The translations under genes were made by a program, and so were the position numbers. Below, piece by piece: positions 1 to 9,985 of a stretch of DNA of 64,000 nt; within the stretch, counting starts at the first letter, position 1; every line of letters begins with the position of its first letter. The notes under the pieces were generated by a model. It made no database searches and was not told the origin of the DNA. It worked only from the letters and a program-made list of their open reading frames with translations. Source of the stretch: UBA1845 sp002338715 (GTDB lineage Bacteria > Planctomycetota > Phycisphaerae > UBA1845); contig DAORAL010000004.1 of the NCBI GenBank assembly GCA_035344155.1, forward strand, positions 128,471 to 192,470, read 5' to 3'.

Positions 1-1
1 C

Positions 2-2161
2 GCGTGCACGATTGACTTGTGCGTTCCCGGTAATGTCGCGGCGCTGACGTTTGATGGTGTCGATGATCAGGTCACCATGGGCGAGGCGACCGACCTCGCA
101 ACCGAGGACTTTACCGTTGAGTGCTGGTTCCGCCGAACGGGCGCCGGTGACACGGTCAGTACAGGCAATGGCGGATTGACCGGTGGCGATGTGGCCATTC
201 CGCTGGTGACCAAGGGACGCGGTGAAGCAGAAGGCGACAACCGCGATATGAACTACTTCCTTGGCATTCACGCAGCCAACGGGATGTTGGCCGCCGACTT
301 TGAGGAGCATTCATCGGGCTCGACGCCGGGCCTGAACCATCCGGTGATCGCGGACACGCCGATCAGTGACACGGACTGGCACCACGCCGCGATCACGTAT
401 GACGGAAGCTGCTGGCAGGTTTATCTCGACGGTGTCGATGACAATCTGGCGGCCAACTGTCCCAATGAACCGCCGAACTTCATCAGCATCCAGCACTTTG
501 CGTTGGGCACCGCCCAGAATTCGACGGGATCATCCGACGGTCGGCTTCAGGGTTCGCTTGATGAAGTCCGCGTTTGGAATCACGCCCGAACGCCAGCAGA
601 GATTGCCGATGGCATGGGGCGACAGATTGTCACCAGCAATGGATTGATCGGGCGATGGAGCCTCAACGAAGGCTCGGGCGACTATGCATTTGATTCGACG
701 TCGACCGGTGCGGTCGGAGTCATCACCGGGGCAACCTGGGCGACGTCGGACATCGTCGACTTCGGCGGTGGCGTCTGCCAGAATTCGCTGATCGAAGATT
801 GTTGCGACGGAGCCGCGGACTGCGATGACGGCGACGCATGCACGACCGACGAGTGCGCGTTGGCCAGCGTTTCGGCGTTGGAATTCGATGGCAGCAATGA
901 TGGCGTTTCAATGGGAACGGCACCGCTCCTGGGAGCCGCCCAGTTCACACTTGAAGCATGGATCAAACCAACCGGGTCCGGTTTGACGGCCAGCAGCGGT
1001 AGCGGTGGAATCGTCGCCGTTCCGATCGTCGCAAAGGGTCGCGGAGAAGCCGATGGCGACAACCGCGACATGAATTACTTCATGGGCATCGATGGAACCA
1101 GCAGTGTGCTCACCGCGGACTTTGAATCGGTCGATCCCGCGCCAAACAATTTCCCGGTCAGCGGCACAACCGCAATCGACACGCTCAATGTGTGGTATCA
1201 TGTCGCCGCAACGTACGACGGCGCGACCTGGCGATTGTATCTCAATGGCGTCCTCGACGGTTCCAATACCGTCAATCGCACGCCGCGCTTCGACAGCATC
1301 CAACACTTCTCGCTGGGCACAGCCCAGACATCGACCGGTTCGTCAGCCGGGCGCTTCGAGGGCTTGATGGACGAAGTTCGCGTCTGGAACTACGCCCGCA
1401 GCGAATCGGCCATCCAAGCGACAATGAACATCGAGATCGAAAGCGCTCCCGGACTTATCGGTCGTTGGGGCATGAATGAGTCCGCAGGGGGCATCGCGTT
1501 TGACTCGGCTGGCAATGCCAATGACGGAGCGATCGACGGTGCGACTTACGTGACAGATAGCGGGTTACTTATCGGATTCAACGATTGTTCGAACGAATCA
1601 ATTCCAGACTGCTGCGAGGAATCGATCGATTGTGACGACGGTTTGTTGTGCACGATCGATATTTGCAGCAATGCCGTTTGTGAAAACGTGCAAGTAGACT
1701 GCTCGCATTTGGACGATACGTGTAATATTGGGGTATGTAACCCAGGCGATGGCTTGTGCGAAATTGCACCTGCCAATGAGGGCGGTACGTGCGACGATCA
1801 GGACGATTGTACGGTCGGTGACGCATGCACGAACGGCCTGTGCGAGGGGACATTTGAAGATTGTGACGGCGATGGTGTTTGCGATGTGGATGACAACTGC
1901 CCATCGGTTGCCAATCCGGGTCAGGACCCAGCCGCCTGCAACGGGCCGTTCGACTTTGATCATGATGGTGACGTGGATTCGGATGACTTTGCGGTCTTCG
2001 CAGAGTGTCTAGCCGGTCCGGGCGTGTTGACGCCTCCGGGCGGATGCAGCCCGGGCGACTTCACCGATGCCGATCAGGATTCCGATGGCGACGTCGATCT
2101 CGACGACTTTGCACTGTTGCAACTGGAGTTTACGGGGACGATCGCATCGCCATGTGACTGA
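2..2161 (+). CDS. Secreted LamG/dockerin-like surface protein, 5' truncated by the window edge
   Basis: The reading frame is open from the first full codon at base 2 and starts in the middle of a Cys-rich unit (ACTIDLC), so the N-terminus lies outside the window. Two concanavalin-like/LamG modules are visible, at roughly bases 35-760 and 875-1590. They share blocks such as KGRGEA.GDNRDMNYF and SIQHF.LGTAQ.STGSS, which points to internal duplication. They are separated and followed by short Cys repeats of the form DCDDGDACTTDEC. The C-terminus has a thrombospondin-type-3-like calcium repeat (DCDGDGVCDVDDNCP), then two dockerin-like DxDxDGDVD loops and a final SPC. LamG modules usually bind glycans or proteins, so an extracellular adhesion or scaffold role is inferred. 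The tail is nearly the same as that of the giant protein ending at 8764. Confident about architecture, not about ligand. Confidence 0.85.
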   Translation, partial: ACTIDLCVPGNVAALTFDGVDDQVTMGEATDLATEDFTVECWFRRTGAGDTVSTGNGGLTGGDVAIPLVTKGRGEAEGDNRDMNYFLGIHAANGMLAADFEEHSSGSTPGLNHPVIADTPISDTDWHHAAITYDGSCWQVYLDGVDDNLAANCPNEPPNFISIQHFALGTAQNSTGSSDGRLQGSLDEVRVWNHARTPAEIADGMGRQIVTSNGLIGRWSLNEGSGDYAFDSTSTGAVGVITGATWATSDIVDFGGGVCQNSLIEDCCDGAADCDDGDACTTDECALASVSALEFDGSNDGVSMGTAPLLGAAQFTLEAWIKPTGSGLTASSGSGGIVAVPIVAKGRGEADGDNRDMNYFMGIDGTSSVLTADFESVDPAPNNFPVSGTTAIDTLNVWYHVAATYDGATWRLYLNGVLDGSNTVNRTPRFDSIQHFSLGTAQTSTGSSAGRFEGLMDEVRVWNYARSESAIQATMNIEIESAPGLIGRWGMNESAGGIAFDSAGNANDGAIDGATYVTDSGLLIGFNDCSNESIPDCCEESIDCDDGLLCTIDICSNAVCENVQVDCSHLDDTCNIGVCNPGDGLCEIAPANEGGTCDDQDDCTVGDACTNGLCEGTFEDCDGDGVCDVDDNCPSVANPGQDPAACNGPFDFDHDGDVDSDDFAVFAECLAGPGVLTPPGGCSPGDFTDADQDSDGDVDLDDFALLQLEFTGTIASPCD

Positions 2162-2177
2162 TAGCGGAAACGATTGA

Positions 2178-3086
2178 ATGAAGAAGGTATTTGGTTTCCA
2201 AATTCTTTGGGTATTGGTGCTGGGGTTGCCCTTGTCACTTTGGGCGCATCCCGGTGCCCATCATGACATCGAGCGCGTCAGCCGGTTGATTGAAGCGGAA
2301 CCCGAGCGGGCCGAACTCTGGATCGAACGCGCCCATCATCGTCGGTTGGCCGGCGAGTACGATGCGGCGCTCGAAGATCTGAATCAAGCGGAACGTCTGG
2401 CTCCGGGCAACTGGGATGTGAGCGCCCACCGCGGATTGACCCTCGCCCGCATGGGCAAGGGCCAGGAAGCCGAAATCGAGTTGACGCGGTTTCTTGAACA
2501 CACGTCGGGAACGGCAGCCGCCTTTGTAGAGCGTGCCCGAATTCGTCATGCGTCGGGTCGGGTCGAGGCGGGGATTTCGGATTTGACTGCATCGCTTGAA
2601 TTGTCCCGCGACATCGGCGTGTATCTGCAACGTGGCGCATGGCAGGAGTCACTCGAGCGGTGGGATGATGCCGCAAATGGATACCAGGAGGCGCTGGAGT
2701 TTTTTGGTTCGCTGGGTTCGCTTCAGCGGGCGCAAATTCGCGTCGAGCTGGCCCGCGGTAACCGAGACAAGGCGCTCTCGATCGTCGATTCGGCGATCGC
2801 AACTGCCCGCTCCAAAGTACCATGGCTGTTGCAGCGAGCGGCGGTGTTGGATGCAATGGAAAAGTTCGACGAGGCACGCCGGGAACGATTGGCTGCCCTT
2901 GATGAAATCAATCGCATTTTGCAAAAGAAGATCACGGCGATCCAATTGGTCTTGAGGGCAGAAGTTTACATTGCGTTGAACCAAGCCGCCGATGCCCGCC
3001 GTGATCTGGAGTTGGTGCTGAAAAACTCGCCGAACTACTATCCGGCGCAGGAATTGTTGAGCAAACTTGATGGGCAAACCCATTGA
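2178..3086 (+). CDS. Exported TPR-repeat protein
   Basis: The product has 302 residues. It begins with a clear signal peptide (MKKVFGFQILWVLVLGLPLSLWA, cleavage near AHP), then HPGAHH and at least five tetratricopeptide-like helical pairs. Diagnostic spacing is seen in blocks such as AELWIERAHHRRLAGEYDAALEDL and DVSAHRGLTLARMGKGQEAEIEL. TPRs mediate protein-protein contacts, so the likely role is a periplasmic or surface assembly partner. It lies 16 bp after the LamG protein and its stop codon is 38 bp before the start of the giant phosphoesterase, which suggests one transcription unit. It could be a chaperone or adaptor for the two flanking surface proteins. That role is inferred from context only. 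Confidence 0.85.
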   Translation: MKKVFGFQILWVLVLGLPLSLWAHPGAHHDIERVSRLIEAEPERAELWIERAHHRRLAGEYDAALEDLNQAERLAPGNWDVSAHRGLTLARMGKGQEAEIELTRFLEHTSGTAAAFVERARIRHASGRVEAGISDLTASLELSRDIGVYLQRGAWQESLERWDDAANGYQEALEFFGSLGSLQRAQIRVELARGNRDKALSIVDSAIATARSKVPWLLQRAAVLDAMEKFDEARRERLAALDEINRILQKKITAIQLVLRAEVYIALNQAADARRDLELVLKNSPNYYPAQELLSKLDGQTH

Positions 3087-3124
3087 GGCTTGTCACGAAT
3101 AGAACACCAAAGAAGGAATTTGTC

Positions 3125-6100
3125 ATGAATGGTCTTTTCGCGATCGAACGGTTTCGATGCATCAATTCGGTGTTGATGGCCGCCGCATTGTCAGTGGCGT
3201 TGTTTCAGGTCAGTGAGGTGCAGGCTGCCATTGTCCGGGAACCGTACCTCCAGCAGGTGACGCCCGATAGCATCACCATCGTGTGGCGCACGGACTTGGC
3301 GTCCGGAACCGACAGCCGCGTTCAATACGGTGTTGTTGAGGGTGTCCTTAACCTCGAAGCAACCGCGACGGCAGTCATTCCGCCATCCAATGCAAATGTG
3401 CGCGACCACGTCGTTACCATTTCAGGACTGTCAACTGGAACCAAGTATTTTTATAGCGTCGGGACGACCAGCGGCGGAGTCGAAGCTGGAGGAACCTCGG
3501 AACATTACTTTGTGACCGCACCCACACCCGGCGCGGGTTCCAATTTCACGGCTTGGATCGTTGGCGACGGCGGTGACAACGGTGCCAATCAGGCCGCCGT
3601 CCGCGATGCGATGCTCGCAGTCACGGGTTCAACACCGCCGGACCTTTTCCTGCACATGGGTGACATTGCTTACAACAATGGTACAGATTCCGAATTCACC
3701 AATAACCATTTCGGACCCTATGCGAACATCCTACGTCACACCGTATGCTATCCGACGTTGGGCAACCACGAAGGCGTCAATACCGTATCCGGTGCGTGTT
3801 GGCCCTTGCCATGTGCGCCTGGAGCGACCACCGGGCCGTATTACGAAGCACATGTACTTCCCACGGCTGGCGAAGCGGGTGGCGAGCCCTCCGGCACCGA
3901 AGCGTACTATTCGTTTGACTACGCCAATGTGCACTTTGTCGTGTTGAACTCGGATCAAGTGAGCCGATCGGCAACAGGCCCGATGGCCGAATGGTTGACA
4001 GCTGATCTGGCCGGCACAGCGCAGGACTGGGTGATCGCGTATTGGCATCATCCACCTTACAGCAAGGGTACGCATGACTCGGATAACGCTGGTGATTCCG
4101 GCGGACGAATGGTGGACATGAGGGAGGTATTCCTGCCGATTCTGGAGGCAGGCGGTGTTGATGTGGTTCTCAGCGGGCACTCGCATGTCTATGAGCGCTC
4201 CTATCTTATCAACGGTGCATACGGATATGGCAGCAGCCCCAATTTCGTCACGCCGAGTTTTGCCACGCTCGATGCCAATGGCAACATCATCGATGCCGGT
4301 GATGGTGATCCGGCGGGTGACGGAGCTTACGTCAAACAATCGGGGCTCAGCGCCAACAATGGCGCGGTGTATGTCGTTGCCGGCCACGGGGGCCGATCGG
4401 TCGGCAGTTCTGGCAACCATCCGGTCATGATCGCCGGTGATGTCAATTTCGGCTCTTGTCTGCTAAACGTTCAGGGCAACACGCTCACGTTGCGCAATAT
4501 ACGCGACGACCAGACGGTGACCGATACGTTTTCGATCGTGAAAGGTCTCTGCGAAGATTTTGAAGCCGGATTCACGCTTGGTCTGCCGGTCGGTGACAAC
4601 GCCGATTGGTTCGATGACGGCGGCGGTCCGGTCGTGACGGCTGGTATTGGGGTGGGCGGATCGGTGGGCCTTGCGCCTTCTCCAAACATCTTCACGTGGA
4701 CGGCCAACCCGTTTGACTGGACGTCCAAGACGCTTGCGGGCGTCGTCATTCAGTTGGATTTGCAGACCGACGCAACCGGAGTGCTCGATGACGACCGGGT
4801 CGGTTGGATGATCTCCGACGCGAGCGTCGACTCCGATTTCATCTTCGGTGTACAGGTCGATCCTTCAGGTGGCAGCGACGATGGCGACCCGGCTGGGAGT
4901 ACCCGACTCGAAGGCTACTGGGATGCGGTCATCAACGTGGATGAAGACCACCGGCCGTTCATAGACAGTGTTGCAGGCAACTTGAACCCCGACACGTTCT
5001 ACCGACTGCGCGGCGAGTTTACCCGCATCAGCGCGACCTCGGCGCGGGTGGATGCATCATTGACCGAACTGGACGCTTCGGGCAATCCGCTGCCGGGCCC
5101 GCCCGTGCTTTCGGGAACGATTGTGGATACGAGTTTGCTCGGAGCCGATGCGCCGGACCCGGCGTACTTTACGGGTCCGATCTGGCCTGGATTCAAGAAT
5201 CATTCCGGTTCGCCTGCGAATGCGGACAATGCGTGCTTTGAATTATTTGAAACCAACTTTGTACCGATCGTAGCGACCTTCCAGCAGGGGCAGAATGGCT
5301 ACAGTTCAAACGTCGATACGTTCCTCGACAGCGGTAACACCGGTGCGAACAACGCCAACAACTCGACGCTGGTTGTCGACCTCAGTCCGGAGCGGCACAT
5401 TCTCATGCGCTTCGACGACATCTTCGGAACCAACAGCGGGCAGATTCCGACGAACGCGGAAATCCTCTCCGCGACGCTGACCGTTCAGATCACAAATTCC
5501 AGCCCCGGCGTTGGCGCTGGTTTATATCGCATGTTGCAACCGTGGAACGATACCGACTCCTGGAGCACGTGGAGCGGTGGAATTCAAAACGACGGCGTCG
5601 AAGCGGAAGTGGCAGCCGACACGTCGGGTAGCAGCGACGTTGGGCCATACGAACTAGACGTGACTTCAAGCCTTGAGGCATGGGTGGCCAACCCGTCAAG
5701 CAATCATGGCTGGGCTTGGTTGCCGCCCGGTGCGGATAACTCGTGGCAGATGGACTCGGCTGAAGGTGCGACGCCTCCGGAACTTCGTGTGGTTTATCAC
5801 GTGGTTTGCGGCGACGACGCCGAATGCGATGATGGTGACCCTTGCACCACCGACACCTGCAACGTCGGAACTTGCTCAAACGAACCAGTCGTTTGCGGCG
5901 TCGGCGAAGTCTGCAACGAAGCCACCGGCGGATGTGCACTGACGTCAACGATCATGTTCCAGGAAGGTGCGGACGCATACGCCGGTACGCAGGATACCTT
6001 CCTGCAGGTAGCCGCCCCGGGTAACGTTAACGGTGCGGCTGAAGTCTGGGAATGGGACGATGACGATCCCAGCGGCGGCGCGGTTGAACCGAACTACGGT

Positions 6101-8764
6101 TTGCTGCGATTCGGCAACATCTTTGGTGCGGGTCCGGGACTCATACCTGCCGGTTCGCAAATCGTGTCGGCGACGCTGACTTACACTGTTTTCGACGAAG
6201 GCTTTACCGCATCTGTTCGTGAAGTGCTCGTCGACTGGGACGAAGCCGACAACCTCACCGACGTGTGTGGCGGTACTTGTTCTGAAGGGGTTGAATACGG
6301 CGCGGCCGAGGTTGCTTCGGCGATCGGGCCGGTTGGTACGCATACAGCCGACGTCACCGCGAGTTTGCAGGCCTGGTCAGACAATCCCGCGAACAACTTC
6401 GGTTGGTTCTTCATCTCGCAGACCGGCGTCGGAACTGGCGGTGGTGTGCAGGTTCGTTCGAGCGAATATGTTGCAGCGCCCTCCGAGAGACCGAAGCTGA
6501 CGATTGAGTACGTTGCCGGCTGCGATACGTCCGCCGACTGCGACGACGGCAACGATTGCACCGACGATCTCTGCAACACGAGCGGTTTCTGCGAATACAG
6601 CAACAACACCGATCCGTGTGATGACGGCGACTTCTGCACCGAGTCGGACACGTGTTCGGGTGGTGCTTGCACTGGTTCGCCGGTCGATTGCGGTGCGCAG
6701 ATTTGCAACCCGGCTGACGGCGCGTGCGTTGACTGCCTGTCTGCCGCCGATTGCGATAACGGCGACGTGTGCGATGGGGCGGAAAGCTGCGTTGGCAACA
6801 CCTGCCAAGTCGGTACACCGCTCGATTGCGACGATGGTGTCGCATGCACCGATGACTCGTGCGATTCGGTCGACGGTTGCATGAACGTCGACAACTGCAC
6901 GGCTGGTCAGTTCTGCAACGTCAACACCGGGTTCTGCGAAGCCGGTCCGTTGTTTACCGCGTACAACGACATGAACCCGTCAACCGGTGACAGCAACGAT
7001 ACCAACGTGACTGAGCATGACTACAACACGGTCAACGGCGTCCTCGTGGATTACAACTCGGGTACACCGACGCCGGTCACGATTACCGGTTCGTTTGTCG
7101 GTGGTCTTGATGATGACTATCCGTCGAACGGTGGACAGGCCAATGGCGGCACCGATGCTGGTGATACATTCGGTCCGACCGGCGCGGTGATTGTCGACAT
7201 GCTCAATACCATCGAACTCGATGACCCAAGTTGGGACAACGTGATTACGTTTGACAATCTTGACCCGACCAAGCGTTACGCAATAACGCTGTCGGCCAAC
7301 CGCAACAATCCGGACTATTCCAACGCGCGCTATGCACGCGTGACCATCGAAGACGCTGACAGCTTTACCAATGACAGTTCAGCCGGCGTGGTGGTCAATG
7401 GTCCGGACTCGGTGTCGTTCAGCATTGGATACAACACGGTCAACGGTTACGTCGCCCGATGGACGAATGTCGTCGCATCGGATGGCAGTTTCTCGGTCAA
7501 GTCCGAATGGGACGATGGTCAGGGCAGCGGTGCAAGCAACACCAAGGGTTACGCGATGACCGCATTCAAGCTCGAAGAGTTTGCGAATACGTGTGGTATT
7601 GCGGGTGATTGTGACGACGGTTTGTATTGCAACGGCGCGGAAGATTGCGTCGGCGGAATCTGCGTAGCCGGTACTCCACCTTGTGGCGTTGGGGCGGCTG
7701 TCTGCAACGAGGACACCGACACGTGCGCCGTGCTCTGCGACTTGGATCTCGTTGACGAAGACTTCAACGCATACAGCGTTGGTCAGGATCCGACGGACTG
7801 GTACGACACCGCATCCGGCAGCGCAACGGTGGAAAGTGATTCGCTCTTTGACGTCAAACAGGTTGGCGGGGCACTCGTGCTCGGAACCGACTCGACCGAC
7901 ATCAACATCCATTCGCACTACGTCGGTGCGGGCGCGGAGAATTTCACGAGCATGATCTACACCGGCCGCATGCGTCTGACGAATGACAACGGCGGTATTG
8001 GCGTGACGTTCCTTTCCGGTTTTGCCGACACGCCGACACCTGCATACGACTACCATCGTTTGCGTCGGGCAAACTTCGCTCCATCGGCGCGAACGTTCCA
8101 ACTCGAACCGCCGGACGCCAATGGTTTGACGGGCGATCTTGATTCCGGCGTCGATCCTGTGGTGAATACGTGGTATCGCTTCCGCATCGTGGTCGATGCA
8201 GATCAGCCGCAAGTTCGCATTCGCGCGAATGTCTGGGAGGATGGTCAGCCCGAACCGGCTGGCTTCCAGATCGACGCGACGGATACCGGTGGACTGAACC
8301 GTACGATCGGAACGGTGGGCGTTTGGAGCATGCTCGACGGCAGCAAATACTGGGATGACCTGAAGGTGGTCAACAATGTGCCCGATCTGCCGTGCGATGA
8401 TGAAGACGCGTGCACAACCGACGACACCTGCGTCGATGGTGTTTGCATTGGAACGCTCGAAGACTGCGACGGGGACGGTGTTTGCGATCTCGAAGACAAC
8501 TGTCCGACCGTACCGAACGCCGGACAGGACCCAGCCGCGTGCAACGGACCGTTCGACTTCGACCATGACGGTGACGTCGATCTCGTTGACTTCGCGGTCG
8601 TCCACGATTGTCTCGGCGGTCCCGGTGAACTGACGCCTCCGGGCGGATGCGCTCCCGGCGACTTCAGCACAGCCGACATCGACACCGATGGCGACGTCGA
8701 TCTGGACGATTTCAGGCAGTTCCAGTCGGCATTTACGGATGAGATCGTTTCGCCATGCGAGTAG
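3125..8764 (+). CDS. Giant secreted purple-acid-phosphatase-like protein with dockerin-like tail
   Basis: The ATG at 3125 follows an AAGGAA ribosome-binding site and starts a signal peptide ending near VSEVQA, giving 1879 residues. An FnIII-like purple acid phosphatase N-domain (about 32-125) precedes a metallophosphoesterase domain. Its motifs are GDGGD (about 147), GDIAY, GNHE (about 213), WHHPP and GHSHVYER (about 351), so the metal-binding set looks complete. Downstream are a concanavalin-like stretch, two DNRLRE-type modules (about 713-890 and 943-1128), several CDDG..CT.D.C repeats, two more beta-rich modules and a TSP3-like repeat. A dockerin-like tail occupies about 1806-1879. Family knowledge suggests extracellular phosphomonoester hydrolysis, possibly phosphate scavenging. 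The accessory modules suggest surface anchoring or substrate binding. The true substrate is unknown. Confidence 0.88.
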   Translation: MNGLFAIERFRCINSVLMAAALSVALFQVSEVQAAIVREPYLQQVTPDSITIVWRTDLASGTDSRVQYGVVEGVLNLEATATAVIPPSNANVRDHVVTISGLSTGTKYFYSVGTTSGGVEAGGTSEHYFVTAPTPGAGSNFTAWIVGDGGDNGANQAAVRDAMLAVTGSTPPDLFLHMGDIAYNNGTDSEFTNNHFGPYANILRHTVCYPTLGNHEGVNTVSGACWPLPCAPGATTGPYYEAHVLPTAGEAGGEPSGTEAYYSFDYANVHFVVLNSDQVSRSATGPMAEWLTADLAGTAQDWVIAYWHHPPYSKGTHDSDNAGDSGGRMVDMREVFLPILEAGGVDVVLSGHSHVYERSYLINGAYGYGSSPNFVTPSFATLDANGNIIDAGDGDPAGDGAYVKQSGLSANNGAVYVVAGHGGRSVGSSGNHPVMIAGDVNFGSCLLNVQGNTLTLRNIRDDQTVTDTFSIVKGLCEDFEAGFTLGLPVGDNADWFDDGGGPVVTAGIGVGGSVGLAPSPNIFTWTANPFDWTSKTLAGVVIQLDLQTDATGVLDDDRVGWMISDASVDSDFIFGVQVDPSGGSDDGDPAGSTRLEGYWDAVINVDEDHRPFIDSVAGNLNPDTFYRLRGEFTRISATSARVDASLTELDASGNPLPGPPVLSGTIVDTSLLGADAPDPAYFTGPIWPGFKNHSGSPANADNACFELFETNFVPIVATFQQGQNGYSSNVDTFLDSGNTGANNANNSTLVVDLSPERHILMRFDDIFGTNSGQIPTNAEILSATLTVQITNSSPGVGAGLYRMLQPWNDTDSWSTWSGGIQNDGVEAEVAADTSGSSDVGPYELDVTSSLEAWVANPSSNHGWAWLPPGADNSWQMDSAEGATPPELRVVYHVVCGDDAECDDGDPCTTDTCNVGTCSNEPVVCGVGEVCNEATGGCALTSTIMFQEGADAYAGTQDTFLQVAAPGNVNGAAEVWEWDDDDPSGGAVEPNYGLLRFGNIFGAGPGLIPAGSQIVSATLTYTVFDEGFTASVREVLVDWDEADNLTDVCGGTCSEGVEYGAAEVASAIGPVGTHTADVTASLQAWSDNPANNFGWFFISQTGVGTGGGVQVRSSEYVAAPSERPKLTIEYVAGCDTSADCDDGNDCTDDLCNTSGFCEYSNNTDPCDDGDFCTESDTCSGGACTGSPVDCGAQICNPADGACVDCLSAADCDNGDVCDGAESCVGNTCQVGTPLDCDDGVACTDDSCDSVDGCMNVDNCTAGQFCNVNTGFCEAGPLFTAYNDMNPSTGDSNDTNVTEHDYNTVNGVLVDYNSGTPTPVTITGSFVGGLDDDYPSNGGQANGGTDAGDTFGPTGAVIVDMLNTIELDDPSWDNVITFDNLDPTKRYAITLSANRNNPDYSNARYARVTIEDADSFTNDSSAGVVVNGPDSVSFSIGYNTVNGYVARWTNVVASDGSFSVKSEWDDGQGSGASNTKGYAMTAFKLEEFANTCGIAGDCDDGLYCNGAEDCVGGICVAGTPPCGVGAAVCNEDTDTCAVLCDLDLVDEDFNAYSVGQDPTDWYDTASGSATVESDSLFDVKQVGGALVLGTDSTDINIHSHYVGAGAENFTSMIYTGRMRLTNDNGGIGVTFLSGFADTPTPAYDYHRLRRANFAPSARTFQLEPPDANGLTGDLDSGVDPVVNTWYRFRIVVDADQPQVRIRANVWEDGQPEPAGFQIDATDTGGLNRTIGTVGVWSMLDGSKYWDDLKVVNNVPDLPCDDEDACTTDDTCVDGVCIGTLEDCDGDGVCDLEDNCPTVPNAGQDPAACNGPFDFDHDGDVDLVDFAVVHDCLGGPGELTPPGGCAPGDFSTADIDTDGDVDLDDFRQFQSAFTDEIVSPCE

Positions 8765-8818
8765 CAATCTTCGAGATTGCTGAATGACATAGCCCGACGG
8801 TAGGTGTAGGCTATTGGT

Positions 8819-9652
8819 ATGATGCGAATCGCAAACAACCTGCGAGAAGCACCTGCCGTCATCGGCATCGCAATGTTGTCCATATTTCTTGGCGCTGCAG
8901 GATGCGCGAAGGAAGACAATTCAAAGAATGAACCACTGCCGGTCAAGGTGAGTTGGCCGGCAGTGGCACCCTCTGCCCTTCATGTGAGATTCGTGCACAG
9001 CCTTGGTTATGGCGGAGCGCGACTCGACCTCAACAGCAATGGTACGTTCAAGTACTCCGACGGATGCTGCATGATCGAACAAGAAGGATCGGGGACGTAC
9101 ACCATTGAATCGGGCGTCGTGGTTCTTGAGTCGGACGAGAGTGGGCCAAGCGAAACCACGAAAGAGACGTTTCCCAAGGCGACCAACATCGACTGGAAAC
9201 CGAGGCGACTTGCGCCGATTGTTTGGGATCAACGCCTCTACTTGATTGATGAAGACAAGGTCATTGAATTCTGCAATCAGATAAACGCTGGTTTTGAACC
9301 TTGCAGAATGTTTATGTACGCATCATTTTTCCTGCGCGATCAGGATTGGGAAAATCCAGCGAGCGGCAAGCCGAACCTGCCCCCGAACTACGCTGAGTAT
9401 TTGGTGGACGAACCGCTGGAAGCGAAAGTGGTGAGTCAGCGCGAGTACAAACTGACGATCAACAAAGGCTATGACGATGGCGTCCGACTCGGGATGCGGA
9501 TGTATGCCGACTCCAATGGCGTGGTGTGTTTCCCGTCCGGCATCGAGGTCGTCAAAGTCGAAGATTCCAGCGCAGCCGCAGAGGTGCGATGGGGTCGCTG
9601 GCCCATGGCTGGCGAAGCCGTCTACCTTCGGCCTAAGTCTCCGAAAGACTAA
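8819..9652 (+). CDS. Lipoprotein of unknown function with a C-terminal beta-barrel-like segment
   Basis: The 277-residue product has an N-terminal hydrophobic segment ending in the lipobox LGAAGC (Cys29), so it should be lipidated. A second ATG directly follows the first, so the start may be 8819 or 8822. The middle region is beta-rich (DLNSNGTFKYSDGCCMIEQE), resembling small extracellular sandwich domains. The C-terminal 80 residues contain INKGYDDGVRLGMRM followed by IEVVKVEDSSAAAEV. That pattern resembles the small barrel seen in some envelope proteins such as the FlgT C-terminus, but this is a motif-level impression. It follows the phosphoesterase gene by 54 bp. I do not recognise a specific family. 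Confidence 0.75.
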   Translation: MMRIANNLREAPAVIGIAMLSIFLGAAGCAKEDNSKNEPLPVKVSWPAVAPSALHVRFVHSLGYGGARLDLNSNGTFKYSDGCCMIEQEGSGTYTIESGVVVLESDESGPSETTKETFPKATNIDWKPRRLAPIVWDQRLYLIDEDKVIEFCNQINAGFEPCRMFMYASFFLRDQDWENPASGKPNLPPNYAEYLVDEPLEAKVVSQREYKLTINKGYDDGVRLGMRMYADSNGVVCFPSGIEVVKVEDSSAAAEVRWGRWPMAGEAVYLRPKSPKD

Positions 9653-9985
9653 GCCATTGCGCCGCACCCCATTGGGGGGCGAACCATTCCAATCACCATC
9701 CGATAACCCGCGCAACAACCAACCCGCCTTTAATTTCACAGCATTCACGCTAGTAAACTAGGCATTTTGGAGAGACGCCGTAACTTCATCGCTCGCAGTG
9801 TTTTGCGAGACGGTGCAATTCATTTGTTTCCATCGCCGCCCATCATTAAGATGTTCTATCGGACGCGGGTTCCTCGATTCTCCTATGAGAATTGACCGCG
9901 TCGCCCCTCGCAGGAATAAAGAAGCAACAAGAGGGATTTGTTCCCAGATGATGCTGGAGCGTCGTCGCGAGGAGGGACAAGGAGC
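9653..9985. other. 333-bp intergenic region without a convincing gene
   Basis: No frame here looks coding. A weak -35/-10 pair (TTGACC at 9892-9897, AATAAA at 9915-9920, 17-nt spacing) and a strong Shine-Dalgarno stretch (GAGGAGGGACAAGGAG) lie just before the lipoprotein start at 9986. A 6-bp hairpin (ATTCTC-CTAT-GAGAAT) sits near 9876-9891. The promoter is suggestive only. Confidence 0.4.

Noticed and set aside
1945..8764. Cellulosome interpretation of the dockerin-like tails
   Set aside because: No cohesin, cellulase or scaffoldin is present, and the tails differ from classical dockerins; a surface-retention module is more likely.
7379..8767. A 462-codon open frame on the minus strand inside the giant phosphoesterase gene
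   Set aside because: It lies opposite a strongly supported coding region with clear domains; its translation has no recognisable domain. It is an antisense shadow caused by codon bias.
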